A stretch of 64,000 bases of DNA, taken from the NCBI GenBank assembly GCA_034401135.1, contig JAWZSP010000007.1:682001-746000 (forward strand), given 5' to 3'. Each line of letters opens with the position of its first letter. The first letter of the stretch is position 1. The notes beneath the pieces were generated by a model. It saw nothing but the letters and a program-made list of their open reading frames with translations. It ran no database searches and was not told the DNA's origin. This document shows, piece after piece, positions 33,347-44,874 of the stretch. The DNA is from Volutella citrinella. Taxonomy: Eukaryota > Ascomycota > Sordariomycetes > Hypocreales > Nectriaceae. Made by a program: the position numbers and the translations under genes.

Positions 33347-33904
33347 GGTAGTACGTACGTACGGGGGAGTCTGGAGATGGCGTCCAGTTGTGGGCGGAGG
33401 ATCTGTCAAAGGGAGAGGCGATGTGTCAAGGCTAGTTAGTCTCTGTCTTGTGAGAGCTGCAACCATTGTCGACTTATTTAAACCTGCATTTTAACCTGGC
33501 AGGACAGGGCTGCTGTGCATGGCCAAGAATATTTCCGGCCGCTATGTGTAGATCGGATGGATGCGCGTCAAGACCCGACTAGCCGTCGGCAAATTGCGCC
33601 CACCCGCCCACGCCACCACGCGCATACCATGCAACCCGCTGACACGGGCAGATCCACGACGCGACGGCTTCGGGCTTCGGTCAAAAAATTTCCGGAAAAT
33701 GAACCGTATTTTATCCAGTACGTGGAGATATCCGGCCGTTCAAAGGACGGTATCGTACGTGTGCATTTCCGTGGTTGTAGTCGGCTGGATCGGGTAGAGC
33801 TCAATTACCCTCAAAAATGAAACCATGTCAATTCTTATAAACTCCACCTCTCTAGCGTGATTCAACCCATGTTCTTGTTCTAAATCGGCAAATTCCAGAT
33901 CCCC
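33347..33904. other. Intergenic, 558 bp
   Basis: Promoter of the SDR and 3' flank of the ABC gene (both minus). Contains a GTACGTACGTAC run (33351-33362) immediately upstream of the SDR ATG, a TTTAAATAAG TATA-like stretch on the minus strand near 33473-33484 and GGCTAG (minus) at 33579-33584. Confidence 0.45.
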
Positions 33905-36900
33905 CTACGCCTTGCTTCTGCTTCCCTTGGGCACGCGCACCAGCCAGTAGAGCAGAAGCGCCCCCACGACATTGAAGATGCAGTAAACCCACATGAAGCC
34001 AAAGTCCCTCCATCGGTTGGCAAATGATATGCTCCTGCTTTCCAAGAACGTGTTCGTGTCAGATACAGAGCAATACTCGCACTCGGCGCCGTATCCCGCC
34101 CATGAGTCGGCGACAGAACCGCCGAAATTGCGAATATACGGATCCATGTAGACGCCGCAGGTCGTGTCGTTTGGTGAAAGGAATCGAACAAACTCGTTGG
34201 GCTCGCAAGACACGTCACTGTCGGCCATTGAAGTGCCCATCAGGCCTTCAATCACGTATGTGAATGGGTTTGCACGGTACATGAAGACCCAGAAGCCGGG
34301 CAGCTCCGTGGGCGTTGCAAGAATGCTATCCAGCTTTCAGTATACTTCATCAGTGACATGCAGGGGATTCAGGCTCACTCACCCGTTCATCGAGAACAGC
34401 AGAATCATGATGAGTGTAAGAACTCCGGCCGCAATCTCAGCAGCTTCAAAGCCCGCGATGATCAAGTTGCCAAAGGTGCTGCTGAACATGAAGAACATCC
34501 ACACATGCAGAAACACCGTCACGTTCCTCGAGTCAACCGACTTGGTTTTGTATCCATTCTTGTACAGTCCAATCGGAAAGTACCAGCAAACGAACGACAA
34601 TGCGCCCATGACCTACTGCTGCATTAGCACTTGGATCAACATCTGCAACAGATCATCCACAGCTCACCGAGTTCCATGCTGCTTCCACTACTATACTTGC
34701 GAGAATAAACGCCTTCCAAGAATATGTTTTTGAGGGACGTTCGCGCGCCTCGTACATTGTCCGCTGGGCGACGAAGAATGGCAAAAACTGCTGGATGAGC
34801 TGGTTGAAGACGGGCAGGAAGACGAGGACACCAAACATTTGGTTCTGCATGCCTCTTTCTGTGTTTTTGGCGTTCAGAAAGGACAGTCCGATAAAAAGAG
34901 CCTGGTCTCGAGTTAATTTCTGTGTCCCATGTTGGAATCACGGATTTCAATGCGACTTACAGCACCAACAGACAAGGCAGCCTTAGAGTATATATATGAC
35001 GGGGTGCGCCAGTATTCCTGGAATATCCTCTTGGAGACCTCATAGAATTGGGCCATGATCGGAGCAGCAAACTCAGCATGGGCTTCCGTGCTTTCTGGAG
35101 ACGGCTGACTGGCCTTGTTACTTTGGGACACCAGCTGTTCGAGGTCCTCCTGGACCTTCGCGTGCTCTGGTGAGCTCTGCCATACAGATGGCCAGTCAAT
35201 CTCGGTGTGCGAGCCTGGGGCGGCGCCTATCGTCTCTAGCATGTACTCGGCTGGGTTTGCGCCTGGCGGATACGCAGCCGCTCCGTTTCTAGCAAAGTAG
35301 TCGAGCAGCACGTGTGAGTTTTTGCCGACTTGTCCAAAGTAGATGGTCTTGCCCTTGGACAGGAGAAGGAGTCGATCGAACCGCTGGAACAGCATGGCCG
35401 AGGGCTGGTGGATGGTGCACAGGATAGCTTGTCCATTCTTGGTGAGCTTCTCCATGAGGTTGCAGATGGACCATGAAGTCTGACTGTCCAGCCCAGACGT
35501 TGGTTCGTCGAGAAATAGAAGCAGCTGCGGGCGGGCGGCGAGCTCGACGCCAATGGTCAGGCGTTTCCTCTGTTCGACATTGAGTCCCTCACCCTGAAAG
35601 CCAACAATGGCCTCTGCGTACTCCTCCATATCTAGAAGCTGGATCACCGTGTCAACGTACTGGAGCTTCTCCTTTCGCGAATACCGAGCGGGCTGTCGGA
35701 GTAAGGCGCTAAAGTTGAGCGCCTCGCGGACTGTCGATGTGTGGACATGGAGGTCTTGTTGCTGGGCGTAGCCGGTTTTGCGCTGGAAAGATTCATCTCG
35801 AGGTTTTCCATCCACGAGCATGTCTCCAGTGACGACGCCCATCGTCACTCGACTGGCCAGCACGTCAAGAAGGGTGGTTTTGCCGGCTCCAGAAGCGCCC
35901 TTGGATATATCCATTAGTTGCTTTTGCCCAGCACTTAAAGGGGACAGTAACTTACCATTAGGGCAGTCAGTGTGCCCGGTTTGACCCAACCGTCCACATG
36001 ATCGAGGATTCTGCGGTCCTCGCCCTTGATGTTGATATCGTAGCACACGTTTCGCCAGTGGAAGACGGACGTTTGGCGCTCAACGTCGCTGAACTCGCCG
36101 AGGTTATCGCTGCTCATGTCTGGGCTTGTCGATTTCTTCTCCCCAGCCTCCTCATCGTCGCCGCCCATTCTAAAGACATGCTTTTTCAGGGCGCGGCGGG
36201 TGAAGACAAGCACTTCGCCCTTGGACCGCTCTGAGACGACAAACTCGACAGCGAGCAGATGGATCACCAAGTATAAGACTGCAAAGGCAACCACAATTCC
36301 AAAGTTGCGCCACTTGTGAGACTCGAGGAATCCAAACGCAACACGCAAGTAGTCGCTGCCTCGAACAAAGTCCTGGCCGGGCACGGCTCCCTGGATCGAA
36401 CAAGCCCTCTCGAGGGGAAGTGTCGACTCGTATCCAACGCCGCTAGGGATAAACGTGGCGCAGGCAAAGTCCTTGCCGCCAAATTCATTCACCATTGCGC
36501 TTGCGAACGCGTAGTAGGACGGGTTGATCCATCGAATCCAGCCAAACCAGTCCGGCATGTACTGGGGAGGAATTGCAAACCCAGTGTAAAGACCGACTGC
36601 GAGAACAATGATGCAAGCAGGTGCCACTGCCTGTTCAAAAGTCTTGGCAAACGAGCCGATGAGTCTGAACAGCATAGACATACTCATCGTCATGGCGAAG
36701 CAGAGTGCCAGGAAATAAAAGAAGGCCCCCGGTTCCCGACGAAGATTGCCCATAAAGTACATTGTCGTGTTCATCATGATGGTATTGAAGACCTTGTAGG
36801 GCAAATCAACAATGATAGAGCCCAGTGCCTCGGCGCTCGGGTGGTAAAGCGCATAACGGGCATGTTTCTCCACGATCTTGCGTTTCACGAACAGCGTCAT

Positions 36901-38501
36901 GATTTCGAGGATGTTGTTGAACGCATTCATCAGATTGATGAAGAAGATGAGGATCCCGCGCCTATTAAAAGCACCAGTATCTTCAGGCATATTGTAGAAA
37001 ATGCTGGAGATGACGAGCGATTCGATCAAGTTGCAGATGAGCAACGTGATGGTCAGGCTCGGGTCCGATTTGAGCATCACCCAGCTCCGATCCAAGGTAA
37101 GGCCGATTTGCTCCACATAGGAGAGAGTAAAGGGAGATTTCGTTCTTTGCGCCTTGGACTTTTCAATCTTTCGAGACAGGGCGAATTCTTTGAAGTTGTC
37201 GCCGCCGAAGGGGTGATGCTCGGTGTAGTCGGTGATTTCCGCCAACAGCTGCTCACAGTGCCGACTCTCCTTCCAGGCCTTTGCGAAGTCGTCGGAAGAC
37301 CTCGGCGCTTTCCCTTCCCATCCGTTACGGATAATGCGCTCTTGGGCGCTCGTCATTGAGGTGAGAAAGTCGGCTGTCGTCTGTTGCTCGGGGCAGATAA
37401 AGCCCAAGCCCTCGAAGTACTCCTTGGCATCGCCGGTTCTACCGAAGAAGATCTGGCGTCCTTCATACAGTACGAGCACCTTGTCAAATACCTAGGGGAC
37501 TGTTAACCATTGTCGCTTCAAGTCCATATCACGCTTCAACTCACATCGTAGGCGTCTTGGGAAGCTTGGTAGATGGCGACGGCAGAGGTGCAGCCAAACA
37601 CATCTGCCTGGGTCCTCAAAGTACGGCAAAACTCGAGAGCGTTAGCACTATCGAGTCCTCGAGTGCTGTTATCCCAGCATTGGAGCGGTGCGTAGCTCAA
37701 TGCGGCCTCGGCGATTGTGACGCGCTTACGCTCACCACCACTTACGCCGCGCACAAAGTGATCGCCAACGACCGTGTTCTTAGTGTGAGAAATTCCGAGC
37801 ATGGCCATCATCACGTCTCGAAGATGCACTGCATACTCTCGACGCGAGATACCGTCAGGGACCTTCGTGGGACACCGAGCACGGGCTGCGTAGTAGAGCG
37901 TATCTCCGACTGTGAGCTGGGGGAAATGCTCGTCAATCTCGGCCGTGTAGATGGCCTCGCCTCGGAAGGCAGTTTTCATATCTTTCGGGTGAATCCCCGA
38001 GTAGTTGATCTCAGCGCCATCGTCAATGTGAAAGCCGTGAGTGTCGCCTGCGATTGTCTTCAAGAATGTTGAGCAGCCCGAGCCTGGGGGTCCTAGCACC
38101 GCAAGCATCTCGCCTTTGTGGACAACGCCCTCCAGGTTCCTAAGGATATTAACCCTCTTTGGATTGTTGTTGAAGAAGCTCTTGAGGATGGTACCGGCCT
38201 CGAGGAATATGTTTCCCACGCTCTTTTGAAAATCGGTGTCGGATCCAAAACCATAGACATCGAGATTCTTGAACGCAAAGCCAGTCGTTCGAGGTGGGTT
38301 TCCTTCAAGGTTGTCTGTCCTGAGGTCATAAAATGCTCTTGCCCACTTCCTTGCGTCGAACTGGGGACTCTCTGGGTCGAGCGATCCATTGGGATGCGAG
38401 AAGAGGACTCCCGGAGCTGACTGGGTGGTGGAGAATCGGCGAGCGAGCTCCAACACCTCATCCTCCGGAGGGGTCACTCCCTTGTCGTCATTCTTGTCCA
38501 T
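33905..38501 (-). CDS. Full-size PDR-type (ABCG) ABC transporter
   Basis: Six exons (38501-37545, 37491-35956, 35899-34961, 34901-34668, 34612-34383, 34325-33905) give 1438 aa, normal for PDR proteins. Order NBD1-TMD1-NBD2-TMD2: Walker [10 protein letters not shown] and signature VSGGERKR in NBD1 (the degenerate fungal pattern), six spans near residues 480-760, NBD2 with GASGAGKTT (created by splicing), [15 protein letters not shown] and [14 protein letters not shown], then the second six-span block with [12 protein letters not shown], Cys in the last outer loop and a short Arg/Lys tail. A plasma-membrane efflux pump for hydrophobic compounds is expected. It is head-to-head with a Zn2Cys6 regulator; three phased AAAGTCCG repeats lie between them. 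Confidence 0.95.
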
Positions 38502-39290
38502 TGACAAGGTACTACTCGGCGAGAAGCCAATTGAGAAAACGTGATGGAAATACAAGAAAAAACAAGCTGGGTGTTCGGGCTGTCAACTGTCATGATCAAA
38601 GAGAAACTGGGAATGGAATTGAATATATACTGCAGGGCAGCCCCCAAGACGGCCTGAGGAGTCATCGAGCTAAAAAGCAAACCAGGCTATTCCAACCCAA
38701 GCTCTCGGATACTTTACGAAATACCATCTCCTCGACAGGCCCGGCTCATGCTTGGCAGCCAGGAGATGCCTCTATAAAATTGCCGGTCCCACAGTTGGTG
38801 AAGGAACCGATTCTCTTAGTGGGCCCCCCTGGCGGACACTCGGTTATTCGGTCGCTCAAGACCCGAAAACCCGCCATGCCCGAATCTGCAACCCTAACCC
38901 TCCACTGTCATCCTTCCATTGCTGCTCGGGCTTTCAACGTCCGTCTGTTGCATCATCTCACCTCCAACCCTTCCCCCGGTACCCTGACATATTGAATGAG
39001 TCAATCGGCACTTGAGCAGAGAGCCAGAGCTTCCTGCATCCACTTCTCTGAGGTCGCACTGCCGGATCAACTCCCGCCGGTCGCAGCCTGCGAGCCAAGC
39101 AGCAGCCCATCGGATAATTCTCCCACCGAAAGTCCGCGCCCAGCAACTGAAAGTCCGCCAATTCGGTCCAAGCTCGTCTCAAAGTCCGTCAGTCAACTGC
39201 AAGTCGGCCCCCGCGGTGTCTCGACCACCGAACAAGGAACCTCGCGCATCCGGCACCGGCGCAGACATACAAGGGCCCTCTGCAGCAGGT
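38502..39290. other. Divergent region between ABC transporter and Zn2Cys6 regulator, 789 bp
   Basis: Shared promoter. Besides the AAAGTCCG repeats I see no gene; the open frame 39012-39323 runs into the regulator start and could in principle extend its N-terminus. Confidence 0.5.
39129..39188 (+). promoter_or_regulatory. Three phased direct repeats AAAGTCCG
   Basis: Exact copies at 39129-39136, 39150-39157 and 39181-39188, spaced 21 and 31 bp, close to two and three helical turns. They sit 103-162 bp upstream of the regulator ATG and each contains a TCCG half-site of the kind read by Zn2Cys6 proteins. Candidate operator for the ABC/regulator pair. Confidence 0.45.
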
Positions 39291-41366
39291 ATGCCAGATA
39301 TCGAGAAGCTCAACCGGCTGTCTGTAAGTGAGCCATCCACCGCCGACCAACGGAAGCACAGCTCGAAACCGGCGCATCCGCTGACATCATCATCACCCAT
39401 CAGTGCACCAGATGCAAGGACCGCAAGGTACGCGTGGCTCTCCTTGAGATTCACTTCTTAGCTTGAATGTATCGTTGACTCATCCTAGGTCCGCTGCAAC
39501 CGGGCTATGCCCTGCTGCGCCCGGTGCAAAGCTCACAATGCAGAGTGTTCCTACCCAGAGCGTGTGAAACGACGGTCCGCAAGGGCAGCGGCCGAGTCAC
39601 CATCGTGAGCCATGAACCTGAAAGCAGAAATTTGCCCCCCTGCTAATCGTCCTCGCAGAATGCAAGTCGCTGACTCTGCCCTCAACGCCATCCTCAACCG
39701 CCTCCAGCGCCTTGAGGCACAGTCAGGGGTCGTCTCCACGTCGCCAGCCCCAGCCGCACGCTCAGCCGGGAGCCTTGATGCACCAACACTACCGTCTCCA
39801 GTATCCGCGTATGCTCTTCTAGCCTGCTCATCTGACTCTCCAAACAGCAATGGGGCCTTTGATGCAACAACCATCCTCAAGAATGCCGTCGATCTTTTGC
39901 AAGAGATGAGGCTCAAGGAGTACTCAACCTCCATGGTTACTGACGCCGTTGATATTCCTCCGGACCTGGCCAAGACCTGGGTTTACAGTAAGCCAAGTAA
40001 ACCCCCCCCTGAGAGGACTGCCAGTTGAGTCTTATCCCGCGCAGATTACTTCAACTACATGCCCGTCTGCTGGTTCGTCAACATGACGGAGAGAAAGTTG
40101 GTTGAGATGATTCCCGACATCATATCGCTGCCCCATGTCAGAGTCGACCCCGTAATCATGGTAATTTACTACTGCATCATCTTCAACGGGTGTTGCCTCA
40201 AACCCAAACCTCGCCCCGACGGTCTCAATTACTCCAAACTGTGCTACCTTGGTTGTTTGCGGTCGCTGCCCGGTTGGCAACGAGAGGCCACTGGGAGTAT
40301 GCAAGATCTGGTGGCAGCACTATTCATCGTGAGATGAGCCAAAGATTCAATCATAATTCAACTGCTTATACGCGTAACAGAGTCGAGTAGCTGCCGAATC
40401 ATTTGACTATGAGCTAGCTTGGCGAATGTTCAAACTGGCTTGCGAGTACTGTCAAGCCCTCAACTTACACATCCTCGATGGCGACTCTCCCAACTATCCC
40501 GACTCTTTCGGAAGGAAAGAGTTTGACGACGAACGAAAAGGGTTTTGGGAAGTCATACAAATCGATCTCTTCTTCCGCCTCATCCTCAACAAGCCCCCTG
40601 CGATCAGCAACAATATCTGGAAGGTCAATCTGCCTTGGCTGGATGCTGATTCGGACGCTCCGCCTCAAGGCATAGAATCTTCTGCCTTTTTGGTCAGCTC
40701 CAGGGTCACACTAATCATTGCACGCTTCTTTGCCATTCTTGATGATCCCTCGATGGGTAGCAAGGAGGAGGTTCAGTCCGCGACAGAGGATCTCTGCCGT
40801 GAGATGCAGCAAATTTTCTCGGAATGGCAGCTGGTACGGACTTCCAAAATCCTAATCTTCTGAAAAATGGAGCTAATATCCCACAGAATGAGTGGCTCGC
40901 CCAGATGCCGGACAACCACAAGGAGGTGTGGCTTGTCGCCGATGCTCTTCTAACCGGATACACTTCGATACTGTTCATGTTCCGCAAGATAAACGTGCTG
41001 GACTCCGACTCACCTGAGCCCATTATGACAGACATGGACATCCCCTCGTCCCCTTTGGTCACTGAAGCCTCGAGGCGCATCATCGATATACTGTCCCGAC
41101 TGCTGGTGGTCATGCCGTCAGACGGACAAGCAATACTCGCAATCATCGGCGCGTATCGAAGCTATGTTGGCTTCGCATGCCTTGCCAACGCGGTCCTCAA
41201 TTCGCAGGACAGCCGTCAGCACATGGCCGACATCAGATTGCTCGACCGCTTCGGCGACCAGCTGGGCAAGCTTGCTCCAGAGCACAAAGACGTTGCGCCG
41301 CTGGCCAAGGCGATGCAGAGGGTCAACCGAGAAATCCAAGACAGAATAGATAAGGAGCAAGAATGA
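39291..41366 (+). CDS. Zn2Cys6 transcription factor, divergent from ABC transporter
   Basis: Seven exons (39291-39323, 39404-39427, 39489-39604, 39659-39987, 40045-40328, 40381-40833, 40887-41366) give 572 aa. The zinc cluster CTRCKDRK / VRCNRAMPCCARCKAHNAEC is split over exons 2 and 3 and has a doubled Cys (CX2CX6CX6CX2CX6C reading). Exon 2 is 24 nt if the acceptor at 39403 is used; an acceptor at 39361 would lengthen it by 14 codons but needs a 38-nt intron. The Fungal_trans region includes MVIYYCIIFNGC, LRSLPGWQREATG, FDYELAWRMFKLACEYCQALNLHILDG and GFWEVIQIDLFFRLILNKPPAI. Probable local regulator of the ABC pump and the downstream oxygenase. Confidence 0.87.
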
Positions 41367-41753
41367 AGCTCCGCATTAATAAAACGCATCGACGAAACGC
41401 GCAACCACACTTGGTGAATTTCGAGGCCTCAGTAGTGAAAATACGGGGCGATCGGGGCCGGCCGCCGCAAGCCGCAGGTTACACACGGGAGGCGCCGATG
41501 CCCAGTACCTCAGCGACCAGACAGCGACTTTAGTTGGCTAGGGACGCGTTGACTACTAAACATATTGCGGAGTATCAGTTCCATGACGCTTATCTCGGCC
41601 GCGGTAGCATTGTCATCAATTCCGGCGACAAGAAATACAAAAAGTCAGCAAACGCCAGCCACGAATGCGGACATTACAAGCCTTTCCAGTTCATCCTTCT
41701 TCGTCCATTGACAAGCACAAAGTCCCAGGCCAAAGAAGCCACAGCACACGGCC
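41367..41753. other. Intergenic, 387 bp
   Basis: Between the regulator and the oxygenase on the same strand. No element recognised. Confidence 0.4.
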
Positions 41754-42940
41754 ATGTCCATTCCTACTGTTAGCTTCAAACGTGAGTGTCAAGCTTGAGA
41801 GTCGCGTACGCGGACTAACAAGCAATCTTCTCCTCAGCAATTTTTGGCACAGATGAGGCCGCCAGGAAAGACGTCGTTGCCCAAGTCCGCGATGCCTGCC
41901 TCCGATATGGATTCTTCCAGCTCGTCGACCATGGCATTCCACAGGATCTCCTAGATGGCATTGTCACACAGAGCAAAAGCTTCTTTTCTCTGCCTGATGA
42001 GGTCAAAAACAACTATCACAAGGGTCAGAAGCCAGTTTCAAAGATTATTTCCATACGCGGATTACTACTTACCGACTGCCTGCTCTACAGATCAAGACAA
42101 GTTTCACAGAGGTTACGAGCAGCTGCGTGCCCAGAACTTCGAGAAGAAGACAGCAGGCGACCTCAAAGAAGGATACTACTTTGGGGCTGACCTTGCTCTC
42201 ACTCACCCCCAGGTCCTTGCCGGGAAATTCAACATGGGCCCCAATAAATACCCGCAAGAAGTCGAGGATGCGGCTCAGTTTCGCGAGACTGTTGATGCCT
42301 ACTACAAGGCCATGCTTTCCCTCTCAGAGACCATCGTAAAGGTCTTGTGCGAGACCCTGGGTCTCACAGATGACTGGATCCCGGGCTTCTTCGACATTCC
42401 CATTGCCACACTGCGATTGCTGCACTATCCGCCCCAAGCACCCGATCCCACTGGGCTTGAAAGAGGTATGTCGAAGCTCGGGGTTGTGGCTACACGATGT
42501 GCTAACCATGACAAGGGATCGGAGCTCACACAGACTTTGGCGCCGTTACCATTCTCCTGCAAGACGATGTCGAGGGCCTTCAGGTCTGGGACCGCGACCT
42601 CTCGGCCTGGATCGACGCTCCTCCGCAACGAGGGGCCCTGGTTGTGAATCTCGGTAACTTGATGATGAGGTGGACCAACGACCGGTACCTGTCAAACCTC
42701 CACCGAGTTATCAACAAATCTGGAAATGACCGCTACAGCGTTCCATTCTTTCTTGCTGGGAACCCAGACTTTCTGGTCGAGTGCTTCCAGGAGTGCCAGG
42801 AAGAGGGTCAGGGCCCGAAGTACCCTCCGGTAACTGTTCAGAGATGGATGGAAGGACGGTATGCAGACACTTATAGTACTTCAAAGGACAAGGCTTTTGG
42901 GGAGCTCTCCGTCGGTCAAGCCAAGTCGGGGATGGAGTGA
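41754..42940 (+). CDS. 2-oxoglutarate/Fe(II)-dependent oxygenase (isopenicillin N synthase-like)
   Basis: Four exons (41754-41781, 41838-42023, 42091-42465, 42516-42940) give 337 aa. DIOX_N region: MSIPTVSFKPIFGTDEAARK.., YGFFQLVDHGIP, then the Fe(II)/2OG core with RLLHYPP, IGAHTDFGAVTILLQDD (HxD, made by the splice), LVVNLGN, NLHRVINKSGNDRYSVPFF (distal His and RxS for 2-oxoglutarate). It follows the SCOR/IPNS-type layout found in fungal detoxification, dethiolation or small-metabolite tailoring enzymes. Cytosolic; substrate unknown. Together with the upstream regulator and ABC pump it makes a plausible chemical-handling group. Confidence 0.9.
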
Positions 42941-43655
42941 ACTGGAGAGCGCTATGTGTCGTACGCAGTCATGCAGAGCCCGGCATAGAGACTCCAGCAC
43001 ACAGACGAAAGGTGTTCCTTCTGAGGTGTTTTCTTTTGGCTATGTGCTTTTCCTTCTTATCAAAATATTCAAGCCAAAAGTATTTCACTCTTTCTATTCC
43101 ACCGGGGAAACTCTTAGCGACCAATGAGACGAAAAGGAACGCAGTGAACGGCTGCATGATAGAGAGCCTTCCCGAAGTGACCCGTCTCAGATGGGGATGA
43201 TAGACTCATTCTATGGGCTCCAGAGACATTCACAATCCTGCTCAACGTAGACCCTCCATGACTGGCGTCCCTAATCAATCATTGTCGGCAATTTGTGGTG
43301 TAATACTGCTGAGTGAATTGAAGGGTGACGAGCAAGAGGCTGGGTTGGCGCTCCCGTCATCGTCTGCACAGGTGGTTCTACAGTGCTATGCAGTCATCCA
43401 TTCAGCCACTTCGGTCTGTGGACCCTGACACAAGTTCCCGGGTGCACAAGAGATCTCGGGGCAATGAAGATAGACAGCGAGGGCTGTAGCACACCGCGAT
43501 GGCTAATGCTGACTTGGCGGCAGACTCACCAAGTTCATCTTCTTCACAGACAGCAGTCAGCATATAAAAAGGCCAGCCAGCTGCCCTCAGAGCAAACCAT
43601 CTTGGAAATTCCCCTTCTCCCACATCTCACAAGTCCAAATCTTTATCAATACACA
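42941..43655. other. Intergenic, 715 bp with TATA box
   Basis: Ends in the promoter of the small protein: TATAAAAA at 43563-43570, 86 bp upstream of its ATG. Nothing else recognised. Confidence 0.5.
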
Positions 43656-43976
43656 ATGTGCAAATGGAACATCCACATCTTCGCTTGCGCATGCTACATG
43701 CTGGAGCGCAAGGAGGACTGCCACTTTGCCCGGACCCAAAGCGCAAAGGACGAAAGCGACAAGGGCTGTTTTGCCATGCAGCATCTTCGTCGGGACTGGG
43801 TCTATGAGCTTAGGAGATGCTGCGAGACTTGCGCCGCAGCTGGAAGGGTCCCGGTTGTCATGATCATCCCGGAATGGGATTCTCTTTACATCAAGCTGTA
43901 CGAGCAAGCCAAGGAGCTGGCAGAATGGGGCGACGCCCAGAGCCAGGTCTGCCCGCTCCCGCTTGACGATGAATAA
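43656..43976 (+). CDS. Small Cys-containing protein, 106 aa, unknown
   Basis: Starts MCKWNIHIF; seven Cys (CK, CACYM, DCHF, GCF, RCCETC) before residue 65, then an alpha-helical acidic C-terminus (EWDSLYIKLYEQAKELAEW). No signal peptide. A TATA box 86 bp upstream and a clear stop support a real gene. CX-rich head could bind metal, but no family is recognised. Confidence 0.6.
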   Translation: MCKWNIHIFACACYMLERKEDCHFARTQSAKDESDKGCFAMQHLRRDWVYELRRCCETCAAAGRVPVVMIIPEWDSLYIKLYEQAKELAEWGDAQSQVCPLPLDDE

Positions 43977-44874
43977 ATACTCTTTAACAGCGACAGAATT
44001 GGGAAGGCTATATATGAACCATAGAGCACCCGGCTCTTTGGGATCAGCCAAGATTTGGGTGCTTCATCTGACATGCTACCCTATGCCGGGCGATGGATGG
44101 GCGGGCTGTCATCCCAGGACTTACCGCGGCTGTCACTAGTCACTAGACTATCACCATGTGCGCCTCCTGCAGGCAACACGAGCACCCGGGGTGTTCTCTC
44201 GGGGAGGATTGGTCAACTCAATCAGCACTTCGTATCACGGGAAATTATGTCGTCGTCGTCGGCGTCTGCGCCACATTGAACCGGATGCCTTATACGGGAG
44301 GAGCACAAAATACATGTACGTATCTACCCATAATAGCGCGTACAGCCTTCAAACAATTGCATTTTGCGGGTTTCGAGCAGCGCGCGGACCACCAGGAAGG
44401 GGATCCCATGATCCTATCAGGGCGAAGCTGATGCAGCGCTCCAGCCCTGGGCCACCCCCTGATGCCTCGATTCGCCCTGTGTCGAACCCCTAATTTTAGG
44501 CTTCCTTGACTCTTCAGGGGCTGCGCACACTCCCGGGCCGCTAACCGCATCCAGCGGCACTCCAGGGACCCTATTTCGCTAGCTCAACACCAAACACCCC
44601 ACGAGCACGACCCGCCAAGGCCACGACACCACGTTACGCCCGGACAGTTTTTGCCATTCTCCCTCGCCGGGCCTCGACGTCTGAACCCGCAACTTGCCTC
44701 GGCCTCCCGCAGACACCTCTTTGCCCGCAGCTGTCGCCCCTCCCGTCGCCGCCCGCACGATCGAACCCTCCGTTCCGGGTTATCGCCCTGCCGGCGCAAA
44801 GTCTCTCGCTACACCACAATGATTTGAAGCCTGTCGCTATCTCTCAGCCCCCTCCCTCCGCAAGAACCGCCATC
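43977..44874. other. Intergenic and C-rich leader of the Gup1 gene, 898 bp
   Basis: The last 290 bp is C-rich and resembles a transcribed leader. It contains a minimal upstream ORF ATG-ATT-TGA at 44819-44827, 48 bp before the Gup1 start. No separate gene supported. Confidence 0.45.

Noticed and set aside
36316..37359. 347-aa plus-strand ORF
   Set aside because: Lies antisense inside the well-supported ABC transporter exon.
44460..44500. Possible tRNA B-box (TCGAACCCC) on the minus strand
   Set aside because: No matching A-box or cloverleaf arms could be drawn around it.
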